DNA from: Bdellovibrionales bacterium
GTDB lineage: Bacteria; Bdellovibrionota; Bdellovibrionia; Bdellovibrionales; UBA1609
Direction of reading: 5' to 3'
Assembly: GCA_019637855.1 (NCBI GenBank)
Contig: JAHBUX010000009.1
Coordinates: 80,153-144,152, forward strand
DNA: 64,000 bases
A program made the translations under genes and the position numbers. This document shows positions 23,609-34,500 of this stretch, piece after piece. Below the pieces are notes generated by a model, which was given only the letters and a program-made list of their open reading frames with translations, was not told the origin of the DNA and made no database searches. Each line of letters opens with the position of its first letter. Positions within the stretch are counted from its first letter, which is position 1.

Positions 23609-26116
23609 ATGGCTAGATTCGGTCAACTATTGGTATCCATTCTTCTCGCCTCAACGTCTATCCTCACCATGAACGCTTGGGCCAAAGACGATGAGAAGGC
23701 GATTAAAATCATAGATGATTCGGATAGCCGCTCTTGTGAGGACCTTCTTGACGATGTCATCGCCAGCTTTGAAGCCAAGAGCGCAGGTACAGAGAGCCTC
23801 TATATTGATCAAATCATCGCGAACGACAGGCCATCGTTTAGCTCTCTGATTGATCCCGATCCCGAAAAAAACTTGTTCGCACGCGCACCTTTGAACGCCA
23901 TGAACGCCGGCCAGCGCATTTTGAGCTTCGTGCTCAGCGGTGGTGTCGAAAAACGTAAAATCGGTTTCTTAAAAGAGCCCGTCACCGTTTACCCGTTCCT
24001 CTCGGACGGCACCGATTTAACCAAAGGCTATCGCGTTGAAGGCAACTGGGAAGCCCTACAAGAATGGGTGAGCTTCATGACCTCGGCCGCGGAGGGCCAT
24101 CGCTCTGGCCGTACCGTCCCGATTCTCTACGGCCCCGGTGGTACCGGTAAATCAGAAACCCGCACCGTCTTGGAAAAAGGCGGCGAAGTTTTGACCGTTC
24201 AAGATCCCCGCTTCTTCTTGTACTCGTTTGACTGGGTCGGAATGAGCAAGCTGCCGGAAATAGTCAAGCGCTGGGGACCGGATGTCGATGTCATTCCGGC
24301 TCCGCAAAACACCTCCCCAATTGCCATCCTACCCCCTTCGCTGCAGGAACAAGCTCTGAAGATGGCCAGCATCAAAGGCCAAGACATGCTGGACGGGATC
24401 CGTCCTGCCGGCCTGCTGACGCCCGACTACTGGTCACAAAACATTTTGCGCATCATTATTGAGAAATACACAGCCGATAAAGGTTCGCCGCTAACTCTTA
24501 AAGAAACCCTGCAAGCCTTAAGCAAACACGTTCAACTGCGCCGCTACGCCATTGCCGCCAGCTACCGTCAGATGCCCGTAATCAACGTTCAAGGCATTGA
24601 TTCGGACCAAACGCAGCTGTTCGTGAGCTCAATGCCGGTCGTTCAAGCGATCAGCCCGCAAGGTAAACGTGATCCGTTCGCCTACTCATACTCGGGCATT
24701 TTCTTCGACGGCATGATGAACGCCACTTTTATGGAAGAAGCGTTCCGCTCGGATCCGAAGTTCTTAGAGAAGATCATGGACGGACTTGAGTCGCGTGAAT
24801 TCCAAGCCAGTGGTGCCGCCAAGGTTCCATGGGATTCTTTCGTGACCATGATCTCGAATAAAGAGAGCTACGACTTGATGCTGCAAAAGCCCGGCCTTGG
24901 CGCTCTTATGCAGCGCTTGCAGAAGATCGAAATGGTTCAACCCGTGCAATCGCAATTGATTGCTCGCACGCTGCTCTATGAATTCAAAGACAGCCTGTTC
25001 ATGCAGCCCGTGGGTGACGAAAGTGCTCCCTGGGTCAAAGGTGACGTCGACAAACTGTTCCCTATTCCTGAAAAGCTCGAGCCCGGCTACGTTGTCGGCC
25101 CCGAGCGCCGCTACCGCATGCGTATCGGCGAAGGCAAAGCCGCGATTGAAATTGCTCCGCACGCTTTGCGTTTCGTGGCGCACATCATGGCCACCACGCG
25201 TTTATCCACGGACAAAGACAAAGCATTCCAACTGGTCCCGACGCGTATGACTCACGACCATATCTTCACCGACCCCATCCAGCGTATGCGCTACTGGGAT
25301 GGAAAGCTGACAGATGTTCAGCCAGAGGAACGTCGCACACTGGACGAAATGACCAACAAGCTGGACGAAGGCCATCACGGTATCTTCCATCGCTGGGGCC
25401 GCGGCTGGTTACGCAAAGCTCTTAGCGTCGTGAAAAACGATGCTCAGTTTGAAAACACCCTGACTGCTTCGGTCTTGTTGAAAGTGTATGAAGAGTACGG
25501 CTTCCGCGCCGACGGCTTTATCCAGATCGAAGGCGATCGCAAGAAAGAAGCCGAGTACAAGCGTTTGGGACGCTTGGTCTTGAAAGAGCTTTTGATCCCT
25601 ACCGTTGAAGAAGACATCAACTTCGCGATCGGTTCGGAAACGGCTTCGATCTCGCAGATTTACGACGACGTTCTGCAAGAGCTCGTTGAGACCGGCAAGA
25701 ACGAAAACGCCACGACCTACGTTTCGAAACGCACGAATAAAGTGACGAACATCAATAAAGAGCGCGTCGCCTTTATTCGTCAACACTACAAAAAGAACAA
25801 CAGCCACGACTTGGATATGACCCAAGTGCTGTTTTTCCATATGAACCAGCTGTCGCAAGGCGAGAAGAACGTCACACCCAGCCCTGAAATCACAGCTGGC
25901 CTGTCGGCTTACTTGGCTAAGAAGACTGTAGAACTGGCGAAAGCTGCGGGCTACGGCGAGATCGCCCGCGATGAGGGCACCGGCTCCAAGGAAGAAAAAG
26001 CCCGCGTGAACGCACTAGTGAAACAGCTGGAAGGTATCGGCTACAACCGAGCCGCGGCTTTGGATGCTTTCGATCTGCATGAGCTGACCAAGCAGCCGAC
26101 GGAAGCCGTTCAATAG
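23609..26116 (+). CDS. Exported PrkA (YeaG)-family AAA protein
   Basis: The 835-residue product has a Sec signal peptide with a cleavage site after AWA (residue 25), then a PrkA-type body. Walker A is GPGGTGKS at 175-182; SPIAILPP matches the PrkA segment after the nucleotide loop; RRYRMRIGEGKAAIEIAPHALRF leads into the C-terminal region, and the end (LVKQLEGIGYNRAAALDAF) matches the PrkA C-terminal helix. Cytosolic PrkA is about 640 residues and is described as a Ser/Thr kinase or ATP-dependent protease acting with YeaH and YcgB. Here it is longer and carries an export signal. Its only Cys is Cys43 in CEDLL, just after the signal. It heads a run of four exported giants. Confidence 0.82.
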   Translation: MARFGQLLVSILLASTSILTMNAWAKDDEKAIKIIDDSDSRSCEDLLDDVIASFEAKSAGTESLYIDQIIANDRPSFSSLIDPDPEKNLFARAPLNAMNAGQRILSFVLSGGVEKRKIGFLKEPVTVYPFLSDGTDLTKGYRVEGNWEALQEWVSFMTSAAEGHRSGRTVPILYGPGGTGKSETRTVLEKGGEVLTVQDPRFFLYSFDWVGMSKLPEIVKRWGPDVDVIPAPQNTSPIAILPPSLQEQALKMASIKGQDMLDGIRPAGLLTPDYWSQNILRIIIEKYTADKGSPLTLKETLQALSKHVQLRRYAIAASYRQMPVINVQGIDSDQTQLFVSSMPVVQAISPQGKRDPFAYSYSGIFFDGMMNATFMEEAFRSDPKFLEKIMDGLESREFQASGAAKVPWDSFVTMISNKESYDLMLQKPGLGALMQRLQKIEMVQPVQSQLIARTLLYEFKDSLFMQPVGDESAPWVKGDVDKLFPIPEKLEPGYVVGPERRYRMRIGEGKAAIEIAPHALRFVAHIMATTRLSTDKDKAFQLVPTRMTHDHIFTDPIQRMRYWDGKLTDVQPEERRTLDEMTNKLDEGHHGIFHRWGRGWLRKALSVVKNDAQFENTLTASVLLKVYEEYGFRADGFIQIEGDRKKEAEYKRLGRLVLKELLIPTVEEDINFAIGSETASISQIYDDVLQELVETGKNENATTYVSKRTNKVTNINKERVAFIRQHYKKNNSHDLDMTQVLFFHMNQLSQGEKNVTPSPEITAGLSAYLAKKTVELAKAAGYGEIARDEGTGSKEEKARVNALVKQLEGIGYNRAAALDAFDLHELTKQPTEAVQ

Positions 26117-26134
26117 ACTATCCGTTTCTTCATA

Positions 26135-26168
26135 GATGAGCCTGCGTTCGGGGGAGGGCGGGCTCATC
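26135..26168 (+). promoter_or_regulatory. Intercistronic hairpin in the exported AAA operon
   Basis: GATGAGCC and GGCTCATC form a perfect 8-bp stem around a G-rich loop, between the PrkA-like gene and the next gene. There is no T-run after it. It may protect the upstream message end or reduce read-through. Confidence 0.45.
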
Positions 26169-26193
26169 GTAAATGTGAGCTTTGGAGTTTGCC

Positions 26194-29100
26194 ATGAGAC
26201 TGTCATTCATTTCCCCCGCACTCGTGATTCTGATGACGGCAAGCTCCGCCTTCGCCAATCGCGAAGAACCGATCATCTCTGCGCAAACGGGTGGCCAGCC
26301 CTATCTGTTGGTCCTCAAAGACTCGACTAAAAAAAGCAAACGCGAACCGGGCATCTATGTCCGCAATCAGGACACCGGGGACTGGACGCTACTTTTTCCT
26401 GGCGCCGTTTTAGTCGATAAGCAACGTGGCGCTTCGACGAACATGCTGAAGCTGCAAGAGGTCGACAACCGCATGCCGATTATGGCGGTGATCGACGGCC
26501 AAATCCGCATTTGGAGTTTAATGTCGACCGCGGCAGATTCCAAAAGCTTTATCGCTTTGGGGCCTGAACCGATCACCGACATTGGTTCCGGCACGCGCTG
26601 GGAGTTACCTGCAATTACTTCGGCTGACCAACTCGCAGTCGCCCAATTTTTGACTCCAGATCGCAAGGCTATGCTGCTCTTGGTTTCGATCAAGAATCCA
26701 TCACCTTCGCAAATCGCGCAAAGTGACGGATTGACCATCGCCCTGACCTTAGAGGCCGGCGATGGCAAAGCACTCGCGTTGCGCAAAGACCGCGCATTCG
26801 TCATCGATCAAAAATTCCGCCCCGTTCAGCAGTTAAACGATCTGGCTAAGGTCGATGCGGAACACGGACTCACCATCTTTAGTGAATCGCTTGAGCAGGC
26901 GACACTGAACCAATGGGACATGATGGATTATCACGATTACAACACCAAGGTTCGCAACCTTGTGTCGGGAAAGCGCTACGCGCTCCTTATGAACGCCCCT
27001 TTCTTTAAACCCACGGTGGCCCGCTGGAGCGTCGACAAACAGAAAGCCATATACGACGATTTGTTGCAATTCGATCTAGAAACGATCACGGGCGCCCATC
27101 TGATGCAAAGATGGAATCTGTTAAGCGGAAACCCCGAGGTCGATATCACGGACCCGAAAATAGCTTCGCAATTTCTAATACAACTCAACGGCCGCCTACG
27201 CGTGGATACAAATGGCGAAGTTTGGACCGTGCTCGATACCGAATCCAAGTCTTCCGTATTCGCGATAGAACAAGACTTTTTTATTGCAACCCGGATCAAA
27301 GACTACAAACGTCATCTCAAACTCGGAAAGTTCCGCCCTAACGCAAAAATTCCCGACCGTTCATCTCTTTTGGTGTTCGAACGCGACGGCCGCGTTTATG
27401 TACTCATGAGCTACGGCTATCTACGTGAGGGAATCTCCGCGATCGCGGTCCCGCCACCTGAATATTTCCGCGCGGGGCGTACGGAGCTGTATGTCTTTAC
27501 GTCGCAAGATGGTCCGGAGTTGCACTTTGAGCGCAGTATGTCTCTTTCGGATGCTTTCTATGACAGCAACGAACTGCGTGCGCGTGTGATCGAAGAGGTC
27601 GATGACAAAGCGTCTCTGATTATCGACGTAAAGACGCCCCCCATGGGCGGGGCCCCTCATTACCACCAAGCACATAAAGGCACTTCTCCCTACCTCGACT
27701 TGCTTCGTTCGACCGATGGCATCAAGCGTTTTGTCTACACGGTACCAATCCATTCGGAGCGGTTAACGAACAATTTGATATATCGTGAGTTTGAGTTCTC
27801 GGACGGTAAAAATCCGAATGGGATTTACGAGATCAACGACTCCGGCGAAGCAGTGGCCTTCACCTCCGGTGAACTCTTGCAGCGGCAAGGTTTCGAAGGG
27901 TTTGAGATCCTCGGTCGCTCGGCTCCCTATCAAAGCGAGACGTTAGGTTCTTTTACCGCCAGCGGATTTTTCATAGATCCCACTTTTCGCGAAGGGAAAC
28001 ACGGATTTCAAACACTGCTCGATTTGCGGGGCACGAAAGATACCACTGCTTGGAGGGCCAGCGTAATTATCGCTAGCAATACTGCCGATCTGCACTCGAA
28101 CATTGTCGACCTGCGCTTGCTTAACGGAACCCGTAAGCATGCGTCGGATATGTGGATGCTGCAGTTCTATCCAAACACCGTTTGGATAGGAACCTTTTCG
28201 ATCGTCAAATCGGACAAGGGTCTTACGGCCAGCGCGGTCAAAGGGATCACTCAAAAATATGACGGCGATCCACAAAAGTTTATGGAACGTGTGGTGTATT
28301 CGTCAAACGGCGACCCGTACCTGATCGAGACACCGGAAATCTCACCGGATTCGCGCGAATTCCAGATGCGCAGCCTTCGCACAGGACAGAGTATTTTCCC
28401 AAAACGGCTCTACGGAAATGATGCGATTACATTCGATTTCAATATCAATGCCGGCGATCTATTTCAGTCATTCAATGAAAATTCAGCGTTCAGCTGGAAA
28501 GTCCAGCCTTTCCGACAACTCGAGGAAAAGCGCAATGGTTCTGTCGCCGCTCTGGTGAAAAACCAGCTATTCGCGAAGTTCTCGCAGTACTTAAGCGAGG
28601 CCGCCGACCCTCAGCAGCCTAAACGTCGTCGCATTCTGATTGTGCCGGACGAGCTAAAGGCACTGGCAGACGACTTTGTGCGCGAGTCCTATTTGATCCC
28701 GCAGCGGAAAGACGCGCCAAAAGATTCTCTGTTCCACCGCTTTAACCGTAAGCTGGGTCTGTACTTGTTCAATCGCGATCAGGCGACTCCCGATGCCGTC
28801 TTCGAAAATTTCGAAATGGCCGCACGTAAAAAAGATGAAGCTTCGGTGATCGTGGCAAGCCTTGAGGACCTCATTGAAGTCAACCGCCCCGTCACCGACG
28901 ACGACAATACCTTCTTGCTGAAAATCCCCGAATCCGTATCCGACGACGAAGGCCAGGCGCGGATGTATTTCGAGGAAATCACGCCGCACATCTTCTATCT
29001 GATGGCAGCCGGTGCACCGGTTGAATTTGAGGAGTTTCGCAAAAAGGCGCCCGCGCCGCGCGCCACGACCCTATTGATCGGTACGCGCGACGAACTCGTT

Positions 29101-31533
29101 CAACTGCAGGAGGACGCCGCGTCCGAGATGGCTGCTGGTCTAGTAGACGCTTTCGAGGTCATCGAACTTCCACAGCCGACTTTGGACTCAAAAGCGGCGA
29201 TCCTCGAGGAAGTCATGAACCGTCCTGAAATCAAAGGATTGGGTTTTGACTATGACGCGAGCGAAATTTTGGAGATGCCCAGTGAAAGCAAGGACGAGCA
29301 GCGCCGCAAGCTCTTTGAATACGCGATCACCCGCATCGATGCGCTGACCGCGGAACGTGGTAAAAATTCATATTCCAAGTTCGCCGAATTTGAAACTCTG
29401 TACCGAGAGCGCATTATCTCGGATCCGATCGTACGCACCACGCGTCTGATCGACCGAGCCTTTATCGAACGCATACTGAAAACACAGTTCAATTTAGCTC
29501 TGAACCTGGCTGACCTCCCCGAAAACGATCACCGCAAGATTTTGAGCCGCGCAGATGCGATCATTCGCCTTCATCGTTCAGGCATGCTGGGCGAGTTTGA
29601 ACTGAAAGCTCAACTCATTCGCGTCATCTTGTCTCAGATGACCCACGATCCCGCTCGCAATATAGCAGCAAGCCTGATCTTTGCCGGTGAACCCGGCACC
29701 GGAAAGTCCCAGGCCTGGTGGGCGCTTGTCGAAGCATTGGATCTGAAGCTCTATAAACCAGGGCTGAAGAACAATGACGCCAACGCGTTCTATTTGGATA
29801 CGGTGAATGTAAAGAAGGGTGATCCCGAGGCTCGTAAGCGCGTGCTACGCGAACTCAATGAGTTCGTGACTAGCGAAAAAGGCTCGACCGGATTTATCTT
29901 CATCGATGACTTGAGCTTCGCCGACGACGATCTAGGTAAGGACATTGTCCAGTGGATACGCGCCCTGCAACAAGCTGAAGGCGGCGTTTATCGTTATACG
30001 AACGAAGAAAAATCCACCTTCAGCGTTTCAGTGCGCAACCTCTTCATTGGTTTGGCGATGAACTTCACGGACAATAAAAGCACACTTAGCCAATACTCCG
30101 GCGACGACGTGAACGGCTTAGTCTCGAAAATCGTGGCAACCGGTAGCCGTTACGGAATGGATAAGTCTTTCGTCGACCGCTTCGGAGCGGTCTTCAATTT
30201 CGACAAGTTCCATCAAAGCGTAAAAGAACCGGCGCTTAACAACGCTCTCTTAAATGGCGCTCAGTCCAAAATGACCCGGGCCGGCCAATACGTTGTGGCC
30301 GATCCCGAGCTGGTTCGCGAAGCCTCAAAAGCCTTTCCAGACTTAGGCGCACGTCCCTTCTTATCGAAGGTTACGGAAGCAATCCTCAGCCAGCCCGATC
30401 AATTGCAGGGGAGCCGCTCGAAGATCTTTGCCATTATCCCCAAGACCCAAGAGGAAAGGGCCCTAGCCGAAAATGTGGGAACCGCTGTTACAACCGGCGC
30501 CTGGGGCGAACAATCCTCCGAGGTAAAAGCTTGGGTTAATAAAAATGCACGAGTGATCGAAATCGACCAAAGCCAAACGGCAGCTCTTATGTTGATGCGC
30601 TTGATGGTCCCCTCGTTCCGCTCGCCCATCATCGAATCGCTTGTCTTCGCGATCCAGACGGATCCACGCTACAACTCGGATCGCCTAGCGCAAAACTACT
30701 TCTTGTCACCAGCACTTCTGGCCGTGGTCGACCATATGAACCGCGCCGAAACGATTCCACTTAAAGACATAAAGATGGATGAGTCCCTGTTCGGCATTAA
30801 GACACGCGAGGATCGCGAAGAGTTCGGCAAACTTTTGGAAGAAATGTCCGTCGGGCAAACGCCGTTCGTTGTCCCTCTCGGCGAATCACGCGACCGCTTA
30901 AGCTTGTGGGCGGAACTCGGTGTAAATGGTACCCGTGCGAACCCGATGAACTCGCGAAACAGCGTTATCCGTACCTATCGCGGAAAAATCGAGGAGCTGC
31001 TAGAGAAGCACTTGCTGCGCACCTTAAACGTTCATGACTTGAGTGTTTTAGACAATCCCGAGGACTGGTTGCGTGGCCTGCCCGAAAAGGTTCCGGATCA
31101 CACGGACGAGCTGGGTCGCGAACTGAACAACTTGCTGTTCGCTTTTGCACGCGAGTTCCAAGCTTCGGATCTACGCGAAGCCATGGGCGAAAACTCCCCG
31201 AAGCTCGATCCTTACGTATCTGCGCGTTTCTTCTTGATGACACTCGACCAAGCGATCTCGCGCCTGCCGTGGACTCGACTGTCACAAAAGATGATGGTGG
31301 CCCTAGAGGCCGCAACTCATGACTTGGTTTTGGGCCAGTCCGTGAGCGTGAAAAACTGGCTCTTCAATCCTAAGGACCGCGTGTCTTTATTGAAGCCGGT
31401 TACGACAAACCTGATCCGTGAAATCGTCGAATTCAATTCGTCCGTGCGCGAAGTCAGTCAGGACGAACGCAGCCGTAAGGACACCGCCTTCACCACGAAC
31501 TGCGAGAAGTATCTAGACAAGGGGACACAGTGA
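26194..31533 (+). CDS. Exported giant AAA ATPase of unknown family
   Basis: The ATG at 26194 is preferred to a TTG at 26182, because GGAG lies 7 bases upstream of it. The 1779-residue product has a signal peptide with a SAFA site near residue 21. The first 1,100 residues look strand-rich and propeller-like in places (GDWTLLFPG, GRVYVLMSYG) and are not recognised. An AAA module follows: Walker A GEPGTGKS at 1165-1172, Walker B FIFIDD ending at Asp1238-Asp1239, and a sensor-1-like GLAMNF. About 400 helical residues close the protein. The single Cys is Cys1770 in CEKYL, nine residues from the end. Its stop overlaps the SpoVR-YeaH gene start. Confidence 0.75.
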   Translation: MRLSFISPALVILMTASSAFANREEPIISAQTGGQPYLLVLKDSTKKSKREPGIYVRNQDTGDWTLLFPGAVLVDKQRGASTNMLKLQEVDNRMPIMAVIDGQIRIWSLMSTAADSKSFIALGPEPITDIGSGTRWELPAITSADQLAVAQFLTPDRKAMLLLVSIKNPSPSQIAQSDGLTIALTLEAGDGKALALRKDRAFVIDQKFRPVQQLNDLAKVDAEHGLTIFSESLEQATLNQWDMMDYHDYNTKVRNLVSGKRYALLMNAPFFKPTVARWSVDKQKAIYDDLLQFDLETITGAHLMQRWNLLSGNPEVDITDPKIASQFLIQLNGRLRVDTNGEVWTVLDTESKSSVFAIEQDFFIATRIKDYKRHLKLGKFRPNAKIPDRSSLLVFERDGRVYVLMSYGYLREGISAIAVPPPEYFRAGRTELYVFTSQDGPELHFERSMSLSDAFYDSNELRARVIEEVDDKASLIIDVKTPPMGGAPHYHQAHKGTSPYLDLLRSTDGIKRFVYTVPIHSERLTNNLIYREFEFSDGKNPNGIYEINDSGEAVAFTSGELLQRQGFEGFEILGRSAPYQSETLGSFTASGFFIDPTFREGKHGFQTLLDLRGTKDTTAWRASVIIASNTADLHSNIVDLRLLNGTRKHASDMWMLQFYPNTVWIGTFSIVKSDKGLTASAVKGITQKYDGDPQKFMERVVYSSNGDPYLIETPEISPDSREFQMRSLRTGQSIFPKRLYGNDAITFDFNINAGDLFQSFNENSAFSWKVQPFRQLEEKRNGSVAALVKNQLFAKFSQYLSEAADPQQPKRRRILIVPDELKALADDFVRESYLIPQRKDAPKDSLFHRFNRKLGLYLFNRDQATPDAVFENFEMAARKKDEASVIVASLEDLIEVNRPVTDDDNTFLLKIPESVSDDEGQARMYFEEITPHIFYLMAAGAPVEFEEFRKKAPAPRATTLLIGTRDELVQLQEDAASEMAAGLVDAFEVIELPQPTLDSKAAILEEVMNRPEIKGLGFDYDASEILEMPSESKDEQRRKLFEYAITRIDALTAERGKNSYSKFAEFETLYRERIISDPIVRTTRLIDRAFIERILKTQFNLALNLADLPENDHRKILSRADAIIRLHRSGMLGEFELKAQLIRVILSQMTHDPARNIAASLIFAGEPGTGKSQAWWALVEALDLKLYKPGLKNNDANAFYLDTVNVKKGDPEARKRVLRELNEFVTSEKGSTGFIFIDDLSFADDDLGKDIVQWIRALQQAEGGVYRYTNEEKSTFSVSVRNLFIGLAMNFTDNKSTLSQYSGDDVNGLVSKIVATGSRYGMDKSFVDRFGAVFNFDKFHQSVKEPALNNALLNGAQSKMTRAGQYVVADPELVREASKAFPDLGARPFLSKVTEAILSQPDQLQGSRSKIFAIIPKTQEERALAENVGTAVTTGAWGEQSSEVKAWVNKNARVIEIDQSQTAALMLMRLMVPSFRSPIIESLVFAIQTDPRYNSDRLAQNYFLSPALLAVVDHMNRAETIPLKDIKMDESLFGIKTREDREEFGKLLEEMSVGQTPFVVPLGESRDRLSLWAELGVNGTRANPMNSRNSVIRTYRGKIEELLEKHLLRTLNVHDLSVLDNPEDWLRGLPEKVPDHTDELGRELNNLLFAFAREFQASDLREAMGENSPKLDPYVSARFFLMTLDQAISRLPWTRLSQKMMVALEAATHDLVLGQSVSVKNWLFNPKDRVSLLKPVTTNLIREIVEFNSSVREVSQDERSRKDTAFTTNCEKYLDKGTQ

Positions 31534-34500
31534 GAACCTTAATTTCGCTTTTAATCGCTCTTACGTCGGTATCACCGGCGTGGGCGAACGACGACGACGC
31601 CGGTGCCGCCCGCAGCAAATTCATCTGTGAGGAAGCCCTAAGCGTGCAAAAAGGTACGGTTCGCGTACACGGCGATGGTCTTTCCAGCGCCTATGCGGAA
31701 CAGGGCCAGCGCGAGGCTGAAGAGGCACGGGAAGTTTTAAACAAACTTGGCGTGCCCACCCCCCCACACCAGATTATCTTTGCGCCCGAACAACAGTTGA
31801 ACGTATTGGCCGCAACCGGGGCTCTTCCGATGCCACACGCGATTTCGGGCGCTGAAATCTACCGTGCCCTTTCGACCGGCAGCACAATGGGTATTCTTGA
31901 GTTCGCTCAGCCGGGTGGCGCGCCCTTAAAGCACTCCGGATGCGCGACTTGCCGCTCGTACTACTCAAACATGACAGCCATTCGCGATCAGCGCCCCATC
32001 TACTTTCACGTTGGCGGCCACAACCATGTCTTCCAACGTTCACTTCTGGCTCGTGCCCGCAACGTCGATCCCATTGCCGCCAGCGCCGTGATGGCTAAGG
32101 ACATGGAAGAACAATACAAGAAGCACGGCCAGGAACCGATCAGCCTCTTTTATCATTACTTGCACGCCATGATGGAGCTGCAGGACTTCACGGGTGGAAC
32201 CTTTGACTCGCCTGACAAGCTGACCCCGGGAGCGAGCGCCATTCAAGAGATCAAAGTCAAGAAAGACGGCGGCAACTGGGACTTCTTGACGCCAGAGAAA
32301 AAAATCAAAGAAGTGCCGTGGACAAAGACTCCGTCCGTACTGCAGTTCATGACAGCCAACCTTCCCCCGCATATCACCGGCTATAAGCGCGAGATGCTCG
32401 AGAAGTATGAGCTCACCGTTCGCACCTACCCGTCCGTTGCCAGTCAAAAGTTTGTGCACGAGGGCTGGGCAACATTCTTGATGATGCTGGGCCAGAAGCA
32501 CTCGAACTGGAACTCAGACCGCGACGTGTTCGACTTTGCCCGTATCGTCTCAGGCGCCGTCGGCAAGCAGCTCAACGTGCAGCAGCCGTACTCGTTCGGC
32601 GTGCACGGCTTCCATCATCTGTACATGAAGTTCAAGCGTCGTCCCGAGTTGAAGGGCTTGACCGAACTCGCACAAGACGTTGAGTTTGTGAAGTACATCG
32701 ACGGAATTCTACCGACGATGATCGACGCGGTCTTCGTCAACATGGTCATCGACGAAGAGTTTGTAAACCGTCACAATCTGGCCCTTCTGCGCGGCGGTAC
32801 GGAAGAAGAGCTAGGCCCGATCCACGAGAAATTAAAAGCGCGAGGCGTTCCCGACGACCAGTTGCCCAACGCCGTGATCGTCTCAAAGAGCGCCGAGCGT
32901 TTACGCAAGGCGATCATGCGCCGTGTGGGCGTGAAGCACATGCCGCAGATGGTGGCCGTCAATTCCGCGATCACCAATCCGTTCCAGCTAAATCTGGAGC
33001 AAAAGAACCTCGAAGACGCTCCCCTTGAACCGGTTTCGGCCGCCCAGATTTTCTTTGCCGCGACCCAAGTGATGGAGCAGCCCGTTTCGGCGACGATCCT
33101 GATGTCGTCGCGCCACTTCCTCGCCGAAGGTGCCAAAGCCGAAGGCCCATTGACGACCGTTCCCGTTCGCATGGAAGTGCGTCCTGACGGAAAAGTAAGA
33201 GTCTTCAAACGCGCCACCCTTGACTCTCAAGCGAAAGGTGTCGCCGAAGAAGAACTGCCGCAAATGGCAGCCGAATTGGAAATGGCCATCGACTACTATC
33301 GCACCGATCAAAGCTTTAGTTTTTCGGACGAACTGGTCGAGGAAGACCGTCAACGCTGGGAGAATATGTTCCCGCGCATGATAAATGAAGAAGTCGCGAA
33401 GTCAGCCACGGCAAAAATGGAGCCATTGGTGGACTATGCACCGGCGGCAGCGCGCGCCATCATGCTTTTTGGCGAGTTGATCAAGAATCGCTTCAATAAA
33501 CAAATGGAAGCGGCTTTCCAAGGTAAGATGAAGCTGAAGTTTGGTCCTCAGGGCGTGAGGCTGCCCATGCTACCAATGACGCCGCATTTGCAGTATGACC
33601 GCGAGCATATCAATGCCGTCAACGCGGCCCTGCCACCGGCGCCGATGGACACGATCGATCAGCGTCTGCTGAACATGAAAACAGCACTGGATGCGAACGT
33701 GGACGATGGCTCGCTTTTAGGCCCCGTACCTGGAGCTTCGGTCGGCGATGCGATTAAGATCCCCGGCAGCGGTAGTGGCCAAGGCAAAAAGAAGCCGGGT
33801 CAAGGCGATGAAGGTGAGTCGGATGAACAAGAGATCACCATTCCCGCTGAACTCTATCGCAAACTCTTGGCAATGCACTTCGATATCCCGAACCCGCGCA
33901 TGACTGAGGGTGAAACGCCGATGGTTCGCGAGATCAAGATGGGCGAACGTCGCGACTCTTCGGAAGAGCCATTGTGGGAAAAGATGGTCGCCGACGCTTT
34001 GGTGAAGTCCATTGTCGCTCGCAAAGCCAAGGGTGAGAGCAATCCGTTCCAAACAACGTCAACAGCTAAGCTCATCCGCGACGGCTTCGGCCTACTGGAC
34101 GAAGACGACTACATTATCCGCTCACGTCGTGAAGTCATGATCCCGTCATTCGACGCGGTCGTGGTTGTAAACGTCGACATTTCGGGCTCGATGCAAGGGC
34201 ACCGTCTGCAATTGACGAAGAACGCCGTCTACAACGTGCGGGAATTGTTTCGGGCCGTGTACCCGAACGTAAAATTCCACTATGTAGGCTTCGACAATAA
34301 GGCCAAAGAATATAAAGAATCGGAAATCTGGGATACGTATCGCGGGGGCTCGACCGAGTTCACACCGGCATTGATAGAAACAGAAAAGATCCTTGCGAAA
34401 TATCCGCGCGCTCAATGGAACCACTATGTCTTGTTCGCGGGTGATTCAGAGCTCTTCGATTTGCAAAAGTTCATGTCCGAATTCGAGCGCCAATCGGCGG

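Noticed and set aside
23343..23609. 88-residue minus-strand frame in the gap before the PrkA-like gene
   Set aside because: No ribosome site, odd composition with many Cys and Met, and it covers the likely promoter of the exported operon.
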